Below are positions 54,824-63,288 of a DNA stretch of 64,000 nucleotides, piece after piece. The notes beneath the pieces are model-generated. The model saw only the letters and a list, made by a program, of their open reading frames with translations, ran no database searches and was not told the DNA's origin. The number at the start of each line of letters is the position of its first letter. The first letter of the stretch is position 1. The DNA comes from Gammaproteobacteria bacterium (ex Lamellibrachia satsuma) (GTDB lineage: Bacteria > Pseudomonadota > Gammaproteobacteria > Chromatiales > Chromatiaceae): assembly GCA_019623805.1 (NCBI GenBank), contig CP053680.1:806001-870000 (forward strand), given 5' to 3'. The position numbers and the translations under genes were made by a program.

Positions 54824-56296
54824 TTACCGGTCGGTTGTCTCCGTATACCACCCACCCGTATCGAGACCCTTTCGGGAAGCTGCATCCATGATCTTTTCCA
54901 GCCATGCTGCAGGCCCTGCAATATAGACTTCGACCCGTTCACTATCTGTATTGGCATTCAACAATAACTGCGCCAGTTCGTCGGCAGAAATATCAGCCGC
55001 AGTGCTGGTATAGTGGAAATTATCCAGCGAATCGTTCCAGGAGCGGCAAAGATTATCAAGCGAGGAGCCCGCAGGATTTCCACCTATGTGGACCAGGTTC
55101 AACCCCTCCGCATTATCGATGGTGATAGCCTGTTCCACCAAGCTTTTGACCGGAGAAAAACCGCCCTCTTTAGCCAGAAACAGTGCCGGTGCCGTGGAGT
55201 CTTCCTGCAACACGAAACCACCCATCGGCCCCTCTAACAGTACCGTCTGCCTGGCAAGGGTAGCGTCAAAAACTGCATCCCCGAAACCAACATCATCTTC
55301 CCTGAAGAGAATGAATTGCAGATTCCGTCCATCGCAAGGGCAACTGGCGATGTAGAGGTCGGCGCTACGACCATCCTCTGAGGTGACACTAACCGACTGT
55401 CCTGCCTTGAAACGTAGCGATTGGGTACGAGGCGTCTGCACATATATGAGCGCCAGCGACTCTCCCAGCAGCTCCACTTTTTTGACCTGAGCCCTGATCT
55501 CCTGATGTGGCAGCGTCTCTGCCACACCCGCTTCACCCACCTCGACAACCAAGTCGGATATAGCCGTGTTCGCACATGCCAGCACATAACCTTCTCCCTG
55601 TTCTTTGGCACTGAGCACATAGTCGTGGTTACGCAGCTTTCGTACCGCGCCGGAGACCACCTTGCATTTACAGGCACCACAGTTTCCACTGGTGCAACCA
55701 TAGTCAAGATAGAGTCCGGCTTTTAATCCTGCCTCCAAAATGGAATCATTACCTTCGAGAAAAAACTCATGGCCACTGGGTAGTAGACGCACGCTGGCGC
55801 TGACGATCTTCAGCATGGCATCTTTTGCATACAGAGCAGCCTTGGCATCTGAGGCACGGCCCAGCCGATCCATCGCACCACTCAGCTTTTGGATACAACG
55901 CTCCACCTCGGCACGAAGTTTCTCGTCTGGCGCATTCAGAGCGGACTGCAGATCGGAGCTGGTTTCACTGAGCAGATTCTCTGATGCGTTGAGTGAGGAC
56001 TTGGTCTGCACCAGAGTATGCTGGAACTCCTTCAGTCGACTCATCAACACCTGAGGATCGGGCATCCATCCATCACTATAGTGCGCTTTGGGACGAGCCT
56101 CCTGCTTGATGAGCTGCACCCGTTCCAAAACAGGGTCCCTCTCCATGTCAATATGCGGGTAGAGAGAGACCAGAACGTCGACAGTAATCTTACCTTCGAA
56201 GGTCTTCACGCACTCCTTGCGTACCTTTTTCTGCAGTTCACCGCGGCTGACGCCTGCGAGCCGGGCTGCACGAGACAGGGACAATAGTTTTGGCAT
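54824..56296 (-). CDS. 2Fe-2S ferredoxin / FAD-NAD reductase fusion with helical N-terminus
   Basis: A 490-residue protein in three parts. Residues 1-165 are helical with a small helix-turn-helix-like start (SRAARLAGVSRGELQKKVR) and heptad-rich helices. Residues 168-260 are a plant-type ferredoxin with C201, C206, C209 and C241 (CX4CX2CX31C). Residues 265-490 resemble a ferredoxin-NADP reductase module (FKAGQSVSV, LYIASCP, LLEGPMGGFVL, KEGGFSPVKSL). Its RxYS flavin motif is altered (DLYIAS), and the NAD loop GGTG is GGFS, so reductase activity is uncertain. It is monocistronic. Confidence 0.82.
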   Translation of the reverse strand: MPKLLSLSRAARLAGVSRGELQKKVRKECVKTFEGKITVDVLVSLYPHIDMERDPVLERVQLIKQEARPKAHYSDGWMPDPQVLMSRLKEFQHTLVQTKSSLNASENLLSETSSDLQSALNAPDEKLRAEVERCIQKLSGAMDRLGRASDAKAALYAKDAMLKIVSASVRLLPSGHEFFLEGNDSILEAGLKAGLYLDYGCTSGNCGACKCKVVSGAVRKLRNHDYVLSAKEQGEGYVLACANTAISDLVVEVGEAGVAETLPHQEIRAQVKKVELLGESLALIYVQTPRTQSLRFKAGQSVSVTSEDGRSADLYIASCPCDGRNLQFILFREDDVGFGDAVFDATLARQTVLLEGPMGGFVLQEDSTAPALFLAKEGGFSPVKSLVEQAITIDNAEGLNLVHIGGNPAGSSLDNLCRSWNDSLDNFHYTSTAADISADELAQLLLNANTDSERVEVYIAGPAAWLEKIMDAASRKGLDTGGWYTETTDR

Positions 56297-56688
56297 TGAA
56301 TTTTCCTCGGTGTTTTCTCTGCTGAGAAGACAATAGTAGCAACTCTATCGTGACAAAGTACGAACTCTATCCTGCATAGTGCCCAAGTGAGTTTATAAGC
56401 TTCCAATCACCAATAACTATTCAAAATCAAGAAAGAACCGGAAGGATTTGTCGAAAATTCTTACACAAGCACAAAATCGCGTTTCGTCTGTAAATTCAGA
56501 CTGTTACGTGATTTTTTGATGAATCGATATAGAAAATGACATGCGCATACTGCTTTTTTGTCGGGACATTTGACACTTTTCAGCAGTCGATCCATCCGGT
56601 GCAATTCAACTCATTGAATTATTGTAAGATTTTTATTTCGGTATAAATATTGCGTGATAATGAACGAAGCACTTCGCGGGAGAGCAAT
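56297..56688. other. AT-rich intergenic stretch
   Basis: Just under 400 bp upstream of the ferredoxin fusion. It is clearly AT-rich compared with the rest of the window. The only pattern I see is a possible extended -10 (GGTATAAAT, 56640-56648) ahead of the tiny reading frame at 56689; no good -35 is visible. Confidence 0.4.
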
Positions 56689-56781
56689 ATGAAAGAATCT
56701 GAGAAAATTCTTAGTGGATGGCCCGAAGATCCAGCATGGCCAGACCCATTCGGTAATGATCCGTACGATATTGTTGATTAA
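56689..56781 (+). CDS. Candidate 30-codon peptide gene
   Basis: ATG is preceded by GGGAGA at good spacing. The peptide begins MKESEKILSGWP and has a striking C-terminal half with WP, WP, PFGND and PYD, ending IVD. Lys/Glu-rich N-terminus and Trp/Pro/Asp-rich C-terminus suggest a leader-core layout or a short acidic tail peptide. A GCGATCCA/TGGATCGC hairpin (56791-56819) follows the stop. No maturation gene is adjacent. It could also be a chance frame. Confidence 0.4.
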   Translation: MKESEKILSGWPEDPAWPDPFGNDPYDIVD

Positions 56782-56831
56782 CTGATCTGAGCGATCCACT
56801 ATCACAAGACATGGATCGCGGTAAAAATTAA

Positions 56832-57882
56832 CTTGATTAGAACTAATGTTCAGCCAGCCGAAGCCACGCCTCAGATCGCGGCACTGTCGTAGCAGCGGCC
56901 CGAATCAGGCGGGGTAGCATGGCTTTCAGATCGAATCTGCGATTGAATCGATATTGGTATTCGGCCAAGTAACGATGAGCATATTTGCGAAATCCAAACG
57001 CATGATAGGTGCCCGTAATCGCCGTTTTCAGATTGCCCAGCAGGATATTGATCCATGCGAAGCAAGGCATATCGGTACTGCGCCTATGCGTTCCAACCAC
57101 CTCTCGCTGATGGGTCATACCAGCCTGCTCAACAGCGGTAAAACAATTCAGCCCATCACTGAGTACGTGGCTTGAGGCGACCAAATACCGTTCGGCCCAG
57201 TTCTGGATATCGATCTGCTTGAATCCAGGCACTGGATCAAAGCGAACAACCTGCGGGTGACCGTCCTCATCCAACTGAACCGCCGCCACGAAAGGAACTT
57301 TGTTCTCTGATCCCCGTCCTGCCTTGCCTTGGTGTCCACCGCCAAGATAGGCATCATCCACCACCACGATATCACCCTGCAAGGTGCGTCTTTCCTCGCG
57401 TTCGTCCATAACCTGCATGATCTTGTGTTTGACCCGCCACGCGCTCGGATAGGACACACCGATATGACGCTTCAACTCCAATGCAGATATGTTGTTCTTC
57501 GACTGGCTGATCAGGAACATCGCCTGAAACCATTTGCGCAGTGGCAACTTCGAACCATGGAAAATCGTGCCCGAACGCAAACTCGTCTGGTGGCGGCAGG
57601 CGCTACATTGCCAGTATGTGTGTTGTCCTTCATGAAATCGGCTATGGGTCGTGCCACCACAATGTGCGCAAACAAAACCTTGGGGCCAGCGTGCAGTTTC
57701 CAGTGCCGCCTCGCATTGTTCTTCGGCGCCATAATGTTCAAACAACTCGTTCAAACTCATACCGGCCTGAAACTGAATCGGGTTCATCGCCATGATCGGA
57801 CTCCTCTTGCTGATCTTGGTGATATTATGTGGTCACTGGTGGCTCAATCCGTGAGCCTGGCTGAACATTAGTTCTAATCAAG
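56832..57882. mobile_element. Complete IS1595-family insertion sequence
   Basis: Bounded by perfect 26-bp terminal inverted repeats beginning CTTGATTAGAACTAATG (56832-56857 and 57857-57882) and flanked by 8-bp direct repeats AAAATTAA (56824-56831 and 57883-57890), the duplication size expected for IS1595. Length 1051 bp with one transposase gene. Perfect ends suggest a recent insertion. Confidence 0.95.
56843..57793 (-). CDS. IS1595-family transposase
   Basis: A 316-residue transposase with an N-terminal zinc ribbon (CAHCGG ... CSACRH, about 42-65), a helix-turn-helix (NNISALELKRHIGVSYPSAWRVKHKIM) and a DDE/DDN-K catalytic domain: VVDDAYLGG, SDGLNCF and an HRRSTDMPCFAWINILLGNLK region in which Asn replaces Glu, as in IS1595 members. 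It is intact, and occupies nearly the whole element. Confidence 0.95.
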   Translation of the reverse strand: MAMNPIQFQAGMSLNELFEHYGAEEQCEAALETARWPQGFVCAHCGGTTHSRFHEGQHTYWQCSACRHQTSLRSGTIFHGSKLPLRKWFQAMFLISQSKNNISALELKRHIGVSYPSAWRVKHKIMQVMDEREERRTLQGDIVVVDDAYLGGGHQGKAGRGSENKVPFVAAVQLDEDGHPQVVRFDPVPGFKQIDIQNWAERYLVASSHVLSDGLNCFTAVEQAGMTHQREVVGTHRRSTDMPCFAWINILLGNLKTAITGTYHAFGFRKYAHRYLAEYQYRFNRRFDLKAMLPRLIRAAATTVPRSEAWLRLAEH

Positions 57883-57897
57883 AAAATTAATGAGTCT

Positions 57898-57931
57898 GCC
57901 GGTTATCTGCAATTTATCACAGATAACCGGC
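57898..57931 (-). terminator. Strong hairpin downstream of the SCP2-like gene
   Basis: GCCGGTTATCTG and CAGATAACCGGC form a perfect 12-bp stem with a 10-base loop. It lies 48 bp past the stop of the minus-strand SCP2-like gene. The T-rich stretch after it on the minus strand is short, and the IS1595 element has inserted just beyond. Confidence 0.7.
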
Positions 57932-57978
57932 ATTTCAATCGAGGGCAGCAATAACAGCCTCGCTATATCCAGCCTGAG

Positions 57979-58383
57979 TTACTCAGCGCCGATCTGCTTC
58001 ATCAAGCCAAAACTCTTGACGAAAGGTCCTGCCATTCGGGGATCCTTGATCATGCCCTTAAAGTCTCCCTGCAGAAATTTCAGTTTTCCCATGGCAAATG
58101 CAGTACCCATTCCAGCCATGCCGATACCCTTCGAGACCCACTTCATCCAATCCTCTCTGGATGCACGCATGTCCCAATCCATCGTCTCGCCATCATAATC
58201 ACCGGCGCGAACACACTCGCCCTTCTCGACTACGAAAACCCCACGCGGGAGGTCGTCATTTTTAAAACCGCAAGTAATGACGGAATCAAAGCCGATCTCG
58301 GCCAGTTTCCCCTTTACTTCAGGGTCAGCGTTCCAGGCATCTTTCAGTTCGTTCATCCAGTCAGCAGAAAAAAGTTCAGCCAT
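57979..58383 (-). CDS. SCP2-domain protein
   Basis: A 134-residue soluble protein of the sterol-carrier-protein-2 fold: MNELKDAWNADPEVKGKLAEIGFDSVITCGF, FVVEKGECVRAGDYDGETMDWDMRASREDWMKWVSKG and GKLKFLQGDFKGMIKDPRMAGPFVKSF are typical. Such single domains bind lipids or hydrophobic ligands; the bacterial role is unsettled. GGAGATT precedes the ATG. Confidence 0.85.
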   Translation of the reverse strand: MAELFSADWMNELKDAWNADPEVKGKLAEIGFDSVITCGFKNDDLPRGVFVVEKGECVRAGDYDGETMDWDMRASREDWMKWVSKGIGMAGMGTAFAMGKLKFLQGDFKGMIKDPRMAGPFVKSFGLMKQIGAE

Positions 58384-58801
58384 TCCAGGTAATCTCCTCA
58401 GGAATTATGATTTGTTAAAAGCGTAAATGACTATATCGGTCTTGCCTGGCGAAATCCCTACAGTTCTTTTTATGCGAGTGTAAGAAATTGAAATTTGCTT
58501 TAAAGCCAAATCCTCCTCAATGGACCGCATGTAACAACAGAATTCATGGGGCTGATCAAACATAGCGAATCATAAATAGAAACCGCATAACAAACAGTGT
58601 TTAGCGGTTCCACAAGCTTGAACAGAACCGACCTGCAACTTGTCACCCGATCATTTGTATAATAACTTATTCATGTCGTACCAAGTGGGGGCTGATAACC
58701 CCAAGAAACAAGGTTACGAAAGTTTCGTAATCACCTGGAAGATTGTTTTATCCATGCCGACGGCCTCGGTGAGGCTGTATCTATTTACATAGGGAACTGA
58801 A
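58384..58801. other. Upstream region and structured leader of the OmpA-like gene
   Basis: A 418-bp gap. TATAAT at 58658-58663 is a candidate -10. Downstream of it are three hairpins: GGGG..CCCC (58687-58702), TTACGAAA-G-TTTCGTAA (58714-58730) and GCCTC..GAGGC (58763-58775), then TAGGGAACTGAA before the ATG. The rest (58384-58650) shows no gene. Confidence 0.5.
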
Positions 58802-59476
58802 ATGAAACATCACTTTTTACTATCATTCGCTGCTGTTGCCATTCTGGGAACAGGCGCACTCGCCGTTTCTGCCGAAGAGAGTCTCGTCGACGGCTACGCC
58901 AAGTCCGGCGGAGGAGTCGCCAAAAACAGCTACGGTGAGTGCTGGCGCACCAGTTACACCAACTCAACCGAAAAACTACTGGAGTGTGGATACGAGGCCC
59001 CAAAACCGGAACCCATGGCAGCTCCAGCCCCAATGCCTGAACCCGAGCCTGTGGTCGTGACCAAGGAAGTCGTCGCAACCAGCACTGCCGTCAGTTTGAC
59101 CACAACCATCGCCGAGATGGTCGACATCAAGGCTGGTGTCCTGTTCGGCTTCGACAGCGCCGAACTTTCTGATGATGGCAAGTCGATCATCAACGAACGC
59201 ATACAACGTTTCAGCGGCAAGAACGTCAAGACTCTTGAAGTCAAGGTAGTAGGATACACCGACGCCAGTGGTCCGGCCGCCTATAATCTAAAACTGTCTG
59301 AACGCCGTGCACGGACGGTTGCCGACTACCTCGAACAGAACACCAAGATCCCGGATGAGGAGATCGAATCCGTCGGCATGGGCGAAGAAAATCCCATCGC
59401 CGATAACGACTCTCGCGAAGGTCGCAAACTCAACCGCCGAGTGGAGATCCACTTCGAAGGAACAATGGAGAAATAG
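58802..59476 (+). CDS. OmpA-family peptidoglycan-binding protein
   Basis: A 224-residue exported protein. A signal peptide (FLLSFAAVAILGTGALAVSA) precedes a short Cys-containing segment (CWRTSYTNSTEKLLECG, probable disulfide), a Pro-rich linker (PEPMAAPAPMPEPEP) and a C-terminal OmpA domain (VLFGFDSAELSDDGK; GYTDASGPAAYNLKLSERRARTVADYL; GRKLNRRVEIHFEG) that binds diaminopimelate in the cell wall. The N-terminal part is too short for a barrel. A strong terminator follows. Confidence 0.92.
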   Translation: MKHHFLLSFAAVAILGTGALAVSAEESLVDGYAKSGGGVAKNSYGECWRTSYTNSTEKLLECGYEAPKPEPMAAPAPMPEPEPVVVTKEVVATSTAVSLTTTIAEMVDIKAGVLFGFDSAELSDDGKSIINERIQRFSGKNVKTLEVKVVGYTDASGPAAYNLKLSERRARTVADYLEQNTKIPDEEIESVGMGEENPIADNDSREGRKLNRRVEIHFEGTMEK

Positions 59477-59487
59477 GCTCCCATCTT

Positions 59488-59511
59488 ACCCGGCGGCACA
59501 GGCCGCCGGGT
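59488..59511 (+). terminator. Terminator of the OmpA-like gene
   Basis: ACCCGGCGGC and GCCGCCGGGT form a perfect 10-bp stem with a four-base loop (ACAG), 12 bp after the stop, followed by ATCTTATCT. Confidence 0.85.
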
Positions 59512-59668
59512 ATCTTATCTCTGCGCATCCGGCGCATCATCCTCCTTATTCATTCCAGACTCTGATAAAATTCGACCTGAGCCCGGCTGGCATTCGCTTC
59601 TTTTGAACTTACTTTGAAGTTTATGTCTGTGGAAACAAGCATATGAACAACATTCTGAAAGAGAGATT

Positions 59669-60190
59669 ATGACGACATCATCGCTACGTGCCTTCATTCT
59701 ACTGCTATTCCTGACTAGCCTGTTCGCGTTACCGGGTTGCTCCTCGCTGATCGTTCACTCAAAAGAAGGCACAGAAACCACTGTCATCATGCTGCGCCAC
59801 GCTGAGCGTACTCAGATCAGCAAGATGTTAACCGAGAAAGGGAAAGCGCGGGCCCATGCGCTGGTCAATGCTGTGGGTGACAGAAAAATCCATGCGATCT
59901 ACAGCCCTGACATTCAACGCAATGTGGACACGGTACAACCACTGGCCGATCACCATGGCCTTAAGATCATCCGTGTCAGCCGAAGTGACGTCACTGATAT
60001 TCCGAAGAAGATTGCCCAGCAACATGCTGGTGAAACAGTGGTCTGGGTCGGTAATACCTTTAATCTGGAATCACTCTACTGGATGATGGGCGGTGTAGGC
60101 GACCCACCGGACAACTACGGTGACCTGTTCTTTCTGACTATTCCCGATAAAGGTGAGACCCTGGTGGTCAAAAGCCGCTTTGGAGATTGA
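59669..60190 (+). CDS. Histidine-phosphatase-fold lipoprotein lacking second His
   Basis: A 173-residue lipoprotein (lipobox LPGC near residue 24). Its phosphoglycerate-mutase/SixA-like fold shows the phospho-accepting motif MLRHAERT and the YSPDIQRNVDTVQPL Arg helix. The second catalytic His of this superfamily, normally in VGH, is Asn (WVGNTFNLESL), so phosphatase activity may be lost or altered. It has a possible short uORF (MNNILKERL) whose stop overlaps its start codon. Confidence 0.82.
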   Translation: MTTSSLRAFILLLFLTSLFALPGCSSLIVHSKEGTETTVIMLRHAERTQISKMLTEKGKARAHALVNAVGDRKIHAIYSPDIQRNVDTVQPLADHHGLKIIRVSRSDVTDIPKKIAQQHAGETVVWVGNTFNLESLYWMMGGVGDPPDNYGDLFFLTIPDKGETLVVKSRFGD

Positions 60191-60261
60191 GTGATCTGAA
60201 AAGCACTCCTATGAGGCAGCTCAGAAATCAAAGCTGATTCCTATACCTGAAAATCATTCCC

Positions 60262-60954
60262 TCACCCCTTCTGCATCCTTTTTTCCAGTAACCGCCAGGT
60301 TACCAGCAGATTAAGCATCACAAATGCGGGAACCACCAGAGCCGGCGCCAATACCATAGGGAAAGCAAATAGTTTGGGAAACAGGGCTTCCTGCGTGAAA
60401 ACGTGCATAAGCCCTGCAACTGGCACTACGATCACCAGGGCACCAATAAGATGCCATACAAGAAGGAAACCCTCGGTCAAACGGCCTCGATGCACCAATA
60501 GGGTTACAGCTATCGCCGATAACCCGAATAACAGATCCGCCCCTCCCACAAACCAGGCAAATTTTTCTGGAAACACTCCCATCGAAGCCTTGATCAGGGT
60601 TCCAAGTGCAAGAATTCTAAGGCAGTGTATCCCAGTCAGCCAATGACGCGGGGTTTCATCAACAAGCTTTCTGAGACCAAAGCGCAGAGAAGCAATCAAC
60701 AGCGTCAGGGTAATCGTGACAACCACTGGAACATAGGGCAACCAATTACCGGGCAATAGATTAAGAAAATCTTCAGTGGCGAAAATACCCACGCTAGACT
60801 GATAGCCGACGTAACCGCCCCAGCTGAGCAGAATCAAAAGAAGTACTACCAGCCAATTTCTCTGTGATGCATTTATATCGCCGAGGCGATGGATTCTTCT
60901 GCTTAGAAACCACAGGAAACCGAAGATAACAACAATCAGAATCGGTAGTGTCAA
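60262..60954 (-). CDS. Multipass membrane protein of unknown function
   Basis: A 230-residue protein with about six hydrophobic helices and basic loops; no family recognised. It appears to start at TTG at 60954: an in-frame TGA lies a few codons earlier and no ATG is available. Its 5' end is only 32 bp from an IS1182-family insertion, which may have removed or replaced its promoter. The last residues (LLEKRMQKG) are cytoplasmic in style. Confidence 0.65.
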   Translation of the reverse strand: MTLPILIVVIFGFLWFLSRRIHRLGDINASQRNWLVVLLLILLSWGGYVGYQSSVGIFATEDFLNLLPGNWLPYVPVVVTITLTLLIASLRFGLRKLVDETPRHWLTGIHCLRILALGTLIKASMGVFPEKFAWFVGGADLLFGLSAIAVTLLVHRGRLTEGFLLVWHLIGALVIVVPVAGLMHVFTQEALFPKLFAFPMVLAPALVVPAFVMLNLLVTWRLLEKRMQKG

Positions 60955-60989
60955 AATTGCATGAGAGCCTCATTTATTCTTTTACCTAG

Positions 60990-62552
60990 GAGTCTGTCGG
61001 ATTTAACCAGTCCCATTTGATAAAATACTGTAAGCCAAAGAATAACGAACCGAAGTCAGTATGTCAGATAAATTCCGCACGATTAATCGAGACACCCCCT
61101 ATCTGTTGCCGCCCTCATTACAGGACTGGCTACCAGAGAACCATTTGGCGCGATTTATCGTGGACATCGTAGAACAGCTGGATCTGAAAGAGCTGGAATC
61201 TCAATACGGTGGCGGAGGAAAAGCGCCCTACCATCCAGCCATTTTGCTTTCACTGCTGTTCTACGGTTACGCAACCGGCGTATTCTCCAGCCGAAAGTTG
61301 GAGCAAGCCACCTACGACTCCGTGGCCTTCCGGTTCATTACGGCAGACAGCCATCCAGACCATGACACCATCGCCACCTTTCGCAAACGCTTTCTCAAGG
61401 AGTTGAAGGGATTCTTTGTCCAGATATTAGTGATAGCCAAGGCGATGAGTCTTTTGAAGATAGGCAATGTGAGTTTGGATGGGACAAAGGTCAAGGCCAA
61501 TGCCAGCAAACACAAGGCGATGAGTTGGGGGTATGCCAACAAGCTTGAAGAGCAGCTTCATCGTGAAGTCGAGCTGTTGCTGAAAAAGGCCGAACAGGCC
61601 GATGCAGAAGAAGAGCCGGAACTGGATATTCCAGAGGAACTCAAACGTCGTGAGGACCGGCTTGCTGCGATAGCCAAGGCTAAGAAAGAGATCGAACGAA
61701 GAGCGCGTGAGCGCTTTGAAAAAGAACGGGCGGAATACGAAGAGAAGGTGAAGCGGCGTAAGGAACGAGAGGAAAAGACAGGGAAGAAGGCCAGAGGTAG
61801 AGTGCCAAAGCCGCCAGAAGAAGGTCCACAGGAAAAAGACCAAGTCAATTTCACGGATGAGGAGTCACGCATCATGCCCTCATCGGAAGGGTTTGTTCAG
61901 GCCTATAACGCCCAAGCGGCAGTTGATACCGGTACCCACCTGATCGTGGAGAACCATATTACCCAGCAACCCAATGACAAACAGGAAATAGAACCTGCAC
62001 TTGCACAACTGAAGGCAGCAGAAGAGCAGCTGGGAAAACCACAAGGTCTGTTGGCGGATACGGGTTACTTCAGTGAAGAGAATGTCAATCGTTGTGAAGC
62101 ACAGGAGATCACCCCCTACCTCTCCGATAGCCGCGAACAGCACAACCTGCCGCTGGAAGAGCGGCTGAAACAGGTGCCGCCCTGCCCGGAAGATGCCGAT
62201 ATGTTAACCCGAATGAGGCATCGACTCAGTACACCGGAAGGCAAGGCCGTGTATGCCACACGGAAATCGACAGTTGAGACCGTCTTCGGCATTATCAAAG
62301 AAGTAATGGGATTTCGGCAATTTCACCTTCGAGGGAGTGATTCAGCGCAAGGTGAATGGAATCTGGTATGTACGGCATGGAACCTGAAGCGGATGCATGC
62401 GCTGGCAGGCTGAGATATCGACAAGGATAGGTCAGTCTTTCATAATTCACTGCCCTACATAGGGCTTATATTCCTACAGAGGCAGCGATTATGGGAAAAA
62501 CACGGTGGGCCGGAAAATATCCCTGGCTCAATGGATCAAACCCGACAGACTC
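60990..62552. mobile_element. Complete IS1182-family insertion sequence
   Basis: Terminal inverted repeats GAGTCTGTCGGATTT (left) and reverse complement GAGTCTGTCGGGTTT (right), one mismatch, flanked on both sides by CTAG (60986-60989 and 62553-62556), consistent with a 4-bp palindromic target duplication. Length 1563 bp with one intact transposase. Confidence 0.92.
61061..62413 (+). CDS. IS1182-family transposase
   Basis: A 450-residue DDE transposase: N-terminal DUF772-like domain (PYLLPPSLQDWLPENHLARFIVDIV ... YHPAILLSLLFYGYATGVFSSRKLE), D in SLDGTKVKANAS, a long charged coiled-coil insert (about 170-265, Lys/Glu/Arg-rich), D in LLADTGYFSEE and E in KSTVETVFGIIKE. Intact and likely active. 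Confidence 0.95.
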   Translation: MSDKFRTINRDTPYLLPPSLQDWLPENHLARFIVDIVEQLDLKELESQYGGGGKAPYHPAILLSLLFYGYATGVFSSRKLEQATYDSVAFRFITADSHPDHDTIATFRKRFLKELKGFFVQILVIAKAMSLLKIGNVSLDGTKVKANASKHKAMSWGYANKLEEQLHREVELLLKKAEQADAEEEPELDIPEELKRREDRLAAIAKAKKEIERRARERFEKERAEYEEKVKRRKEREEKTGKKARGRVPKPPEEGPQEKDQVNFTDEESRIMPSSEGFVQAYNAQAAVDTGTHLIVENHITQQPNDKQEIEPALAQLKAAEEQLGKPQGLLADTGYFSEENVNRCEAQEITPYLSDSREQHNLPLEERLKQVPPCPEDADMLTRMRHRLSTPEGKAVYATRKSTVETVFGIIKEVMGFRQFHLRGSDSAQGEWNLVCTAWNLKRMHALAG

Positions 62553-62556
62553 CTAG

Positions 62557-62814
62557 ACACAAAATCACAAACCCAATAACAGCCGCCGACCTCAATACTG
62601 ATTGCTCCACCGGCTAAAAGCCGGATTGATCTGCCATTCAGCTGATTTTCAGCCCCTTCTCCCTCTGGATGAGGGCTGGGGTGAGGGGATTGGAACCAAC
62701 TCAGACTCAACACAGTTGGTTTACGATCCTTTTTCAAATCCCGGGAAGCTCAAGTGATATTCATGTTAATCTCCTTAATAGTGTATATGCACATTTAAGG
62801 GAAATAAAAGACAA
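62557..62814. other. IS-adjacent gap with orphan operator, ribosome-binding site and ATG
   Basis: Between the IS1182 right end and the marR stop. On the minus strand, downstream of marR, GTGCATATACAC (62792-62781) is followed by AAGGAG and ATG (62764-62762), but the frame stops after four codons (MNIT-stop). It reads like the start of a lost gene. The remaining ~200 bp (with CCTCACCCC and TTCTCCCTCTGG runs) show nothing. Confidence 0.5.
62781..62792. promoter_or_regulatory. Candidate MarR operator, downstream copy
   Basis: GTGTATATGCAC, differing by one base from the perfect palindrome at 63289. It sits 17-28 bp ahead of an orphan AAGGAG-ATG on the minus strand. Confidence 0.6.
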
Positions 62815-63282
62815 TCAGGCAGATCGTGCCGCACGTACCACCGCAGTCAGATCATCAAGCAACCGATCCAGACGCGCATTGCCAAGTGCTTGCTCGACTC
62901 TGCACTGCGCCTCTTGCCACAGAGGCAAAGCTTCATCCAACTGCTCTAAGCCCTTGTTCGTGAGACTGACTTCACGTGAACGCTTGTCATCTTTACCAGG
63001 TACTACCCGAAGCAAACCTTCTCTTTCAAGGGGCCTCAGATTGCGTGTCAATGTGGTGCGATCCATCACCAGCATCTCTGCCATTGAGGAAATTGTGACC
63101 GGACCAAAGGCCCGGGTTACCACCAAAAGAGTAAACTGGGTCGGTAAAATCCCGCTTGGTTTCAAAATCTCCTCATAGAGCTTTGTGACCGCTCTGGATG
63201 CCTTGCGCAGATTAAATACTGCACAGGTCTGTCCAATCAAACTACACTGCTCGAGATCACAAGTTGTATCGTATTTAGCCAT
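62815..63282 (-). CDS. MarR-family transcription regulator
   Basis: A 155-residue winged-helix regulator. The recognition region [45 protein letters not shown] is typical MarR, with dimerising helices at both ends. Cysteines near the N-terminus ([15 protein letters not shown]) could give thiol-based sensing. I use the ATG at 63282; the longer form begins inside a palindromic operator. Similar palindromes upstream and downstream suggest autoregulation and control of a now-missing neighbour. Confidence 0.9.
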   Translation of the reverse strand: MAKYDTTCDLEQCSLIGQTCAVFNLRKASRAVTKLYEEILKPSGILPTQFTLLVVTRAFGPVTISSMAEMLVMDRTTLTRNLRPLEREGLLRVVPGKDDKRSREVSLTNKGLEQLDEALPLWQEAQCRVEQALGNARLDRLLDDLTAVVRAARSA

Positions 63283-63288
63283 ACTTAA

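Noticed and set aside
62528..62737. Minus-strand frame of 69 codons spanning the IS1182 right end
   Set aside because: It crosses the element boundary, is low in recognisable content and has no good start; more likely a chance frame made by the insertion.
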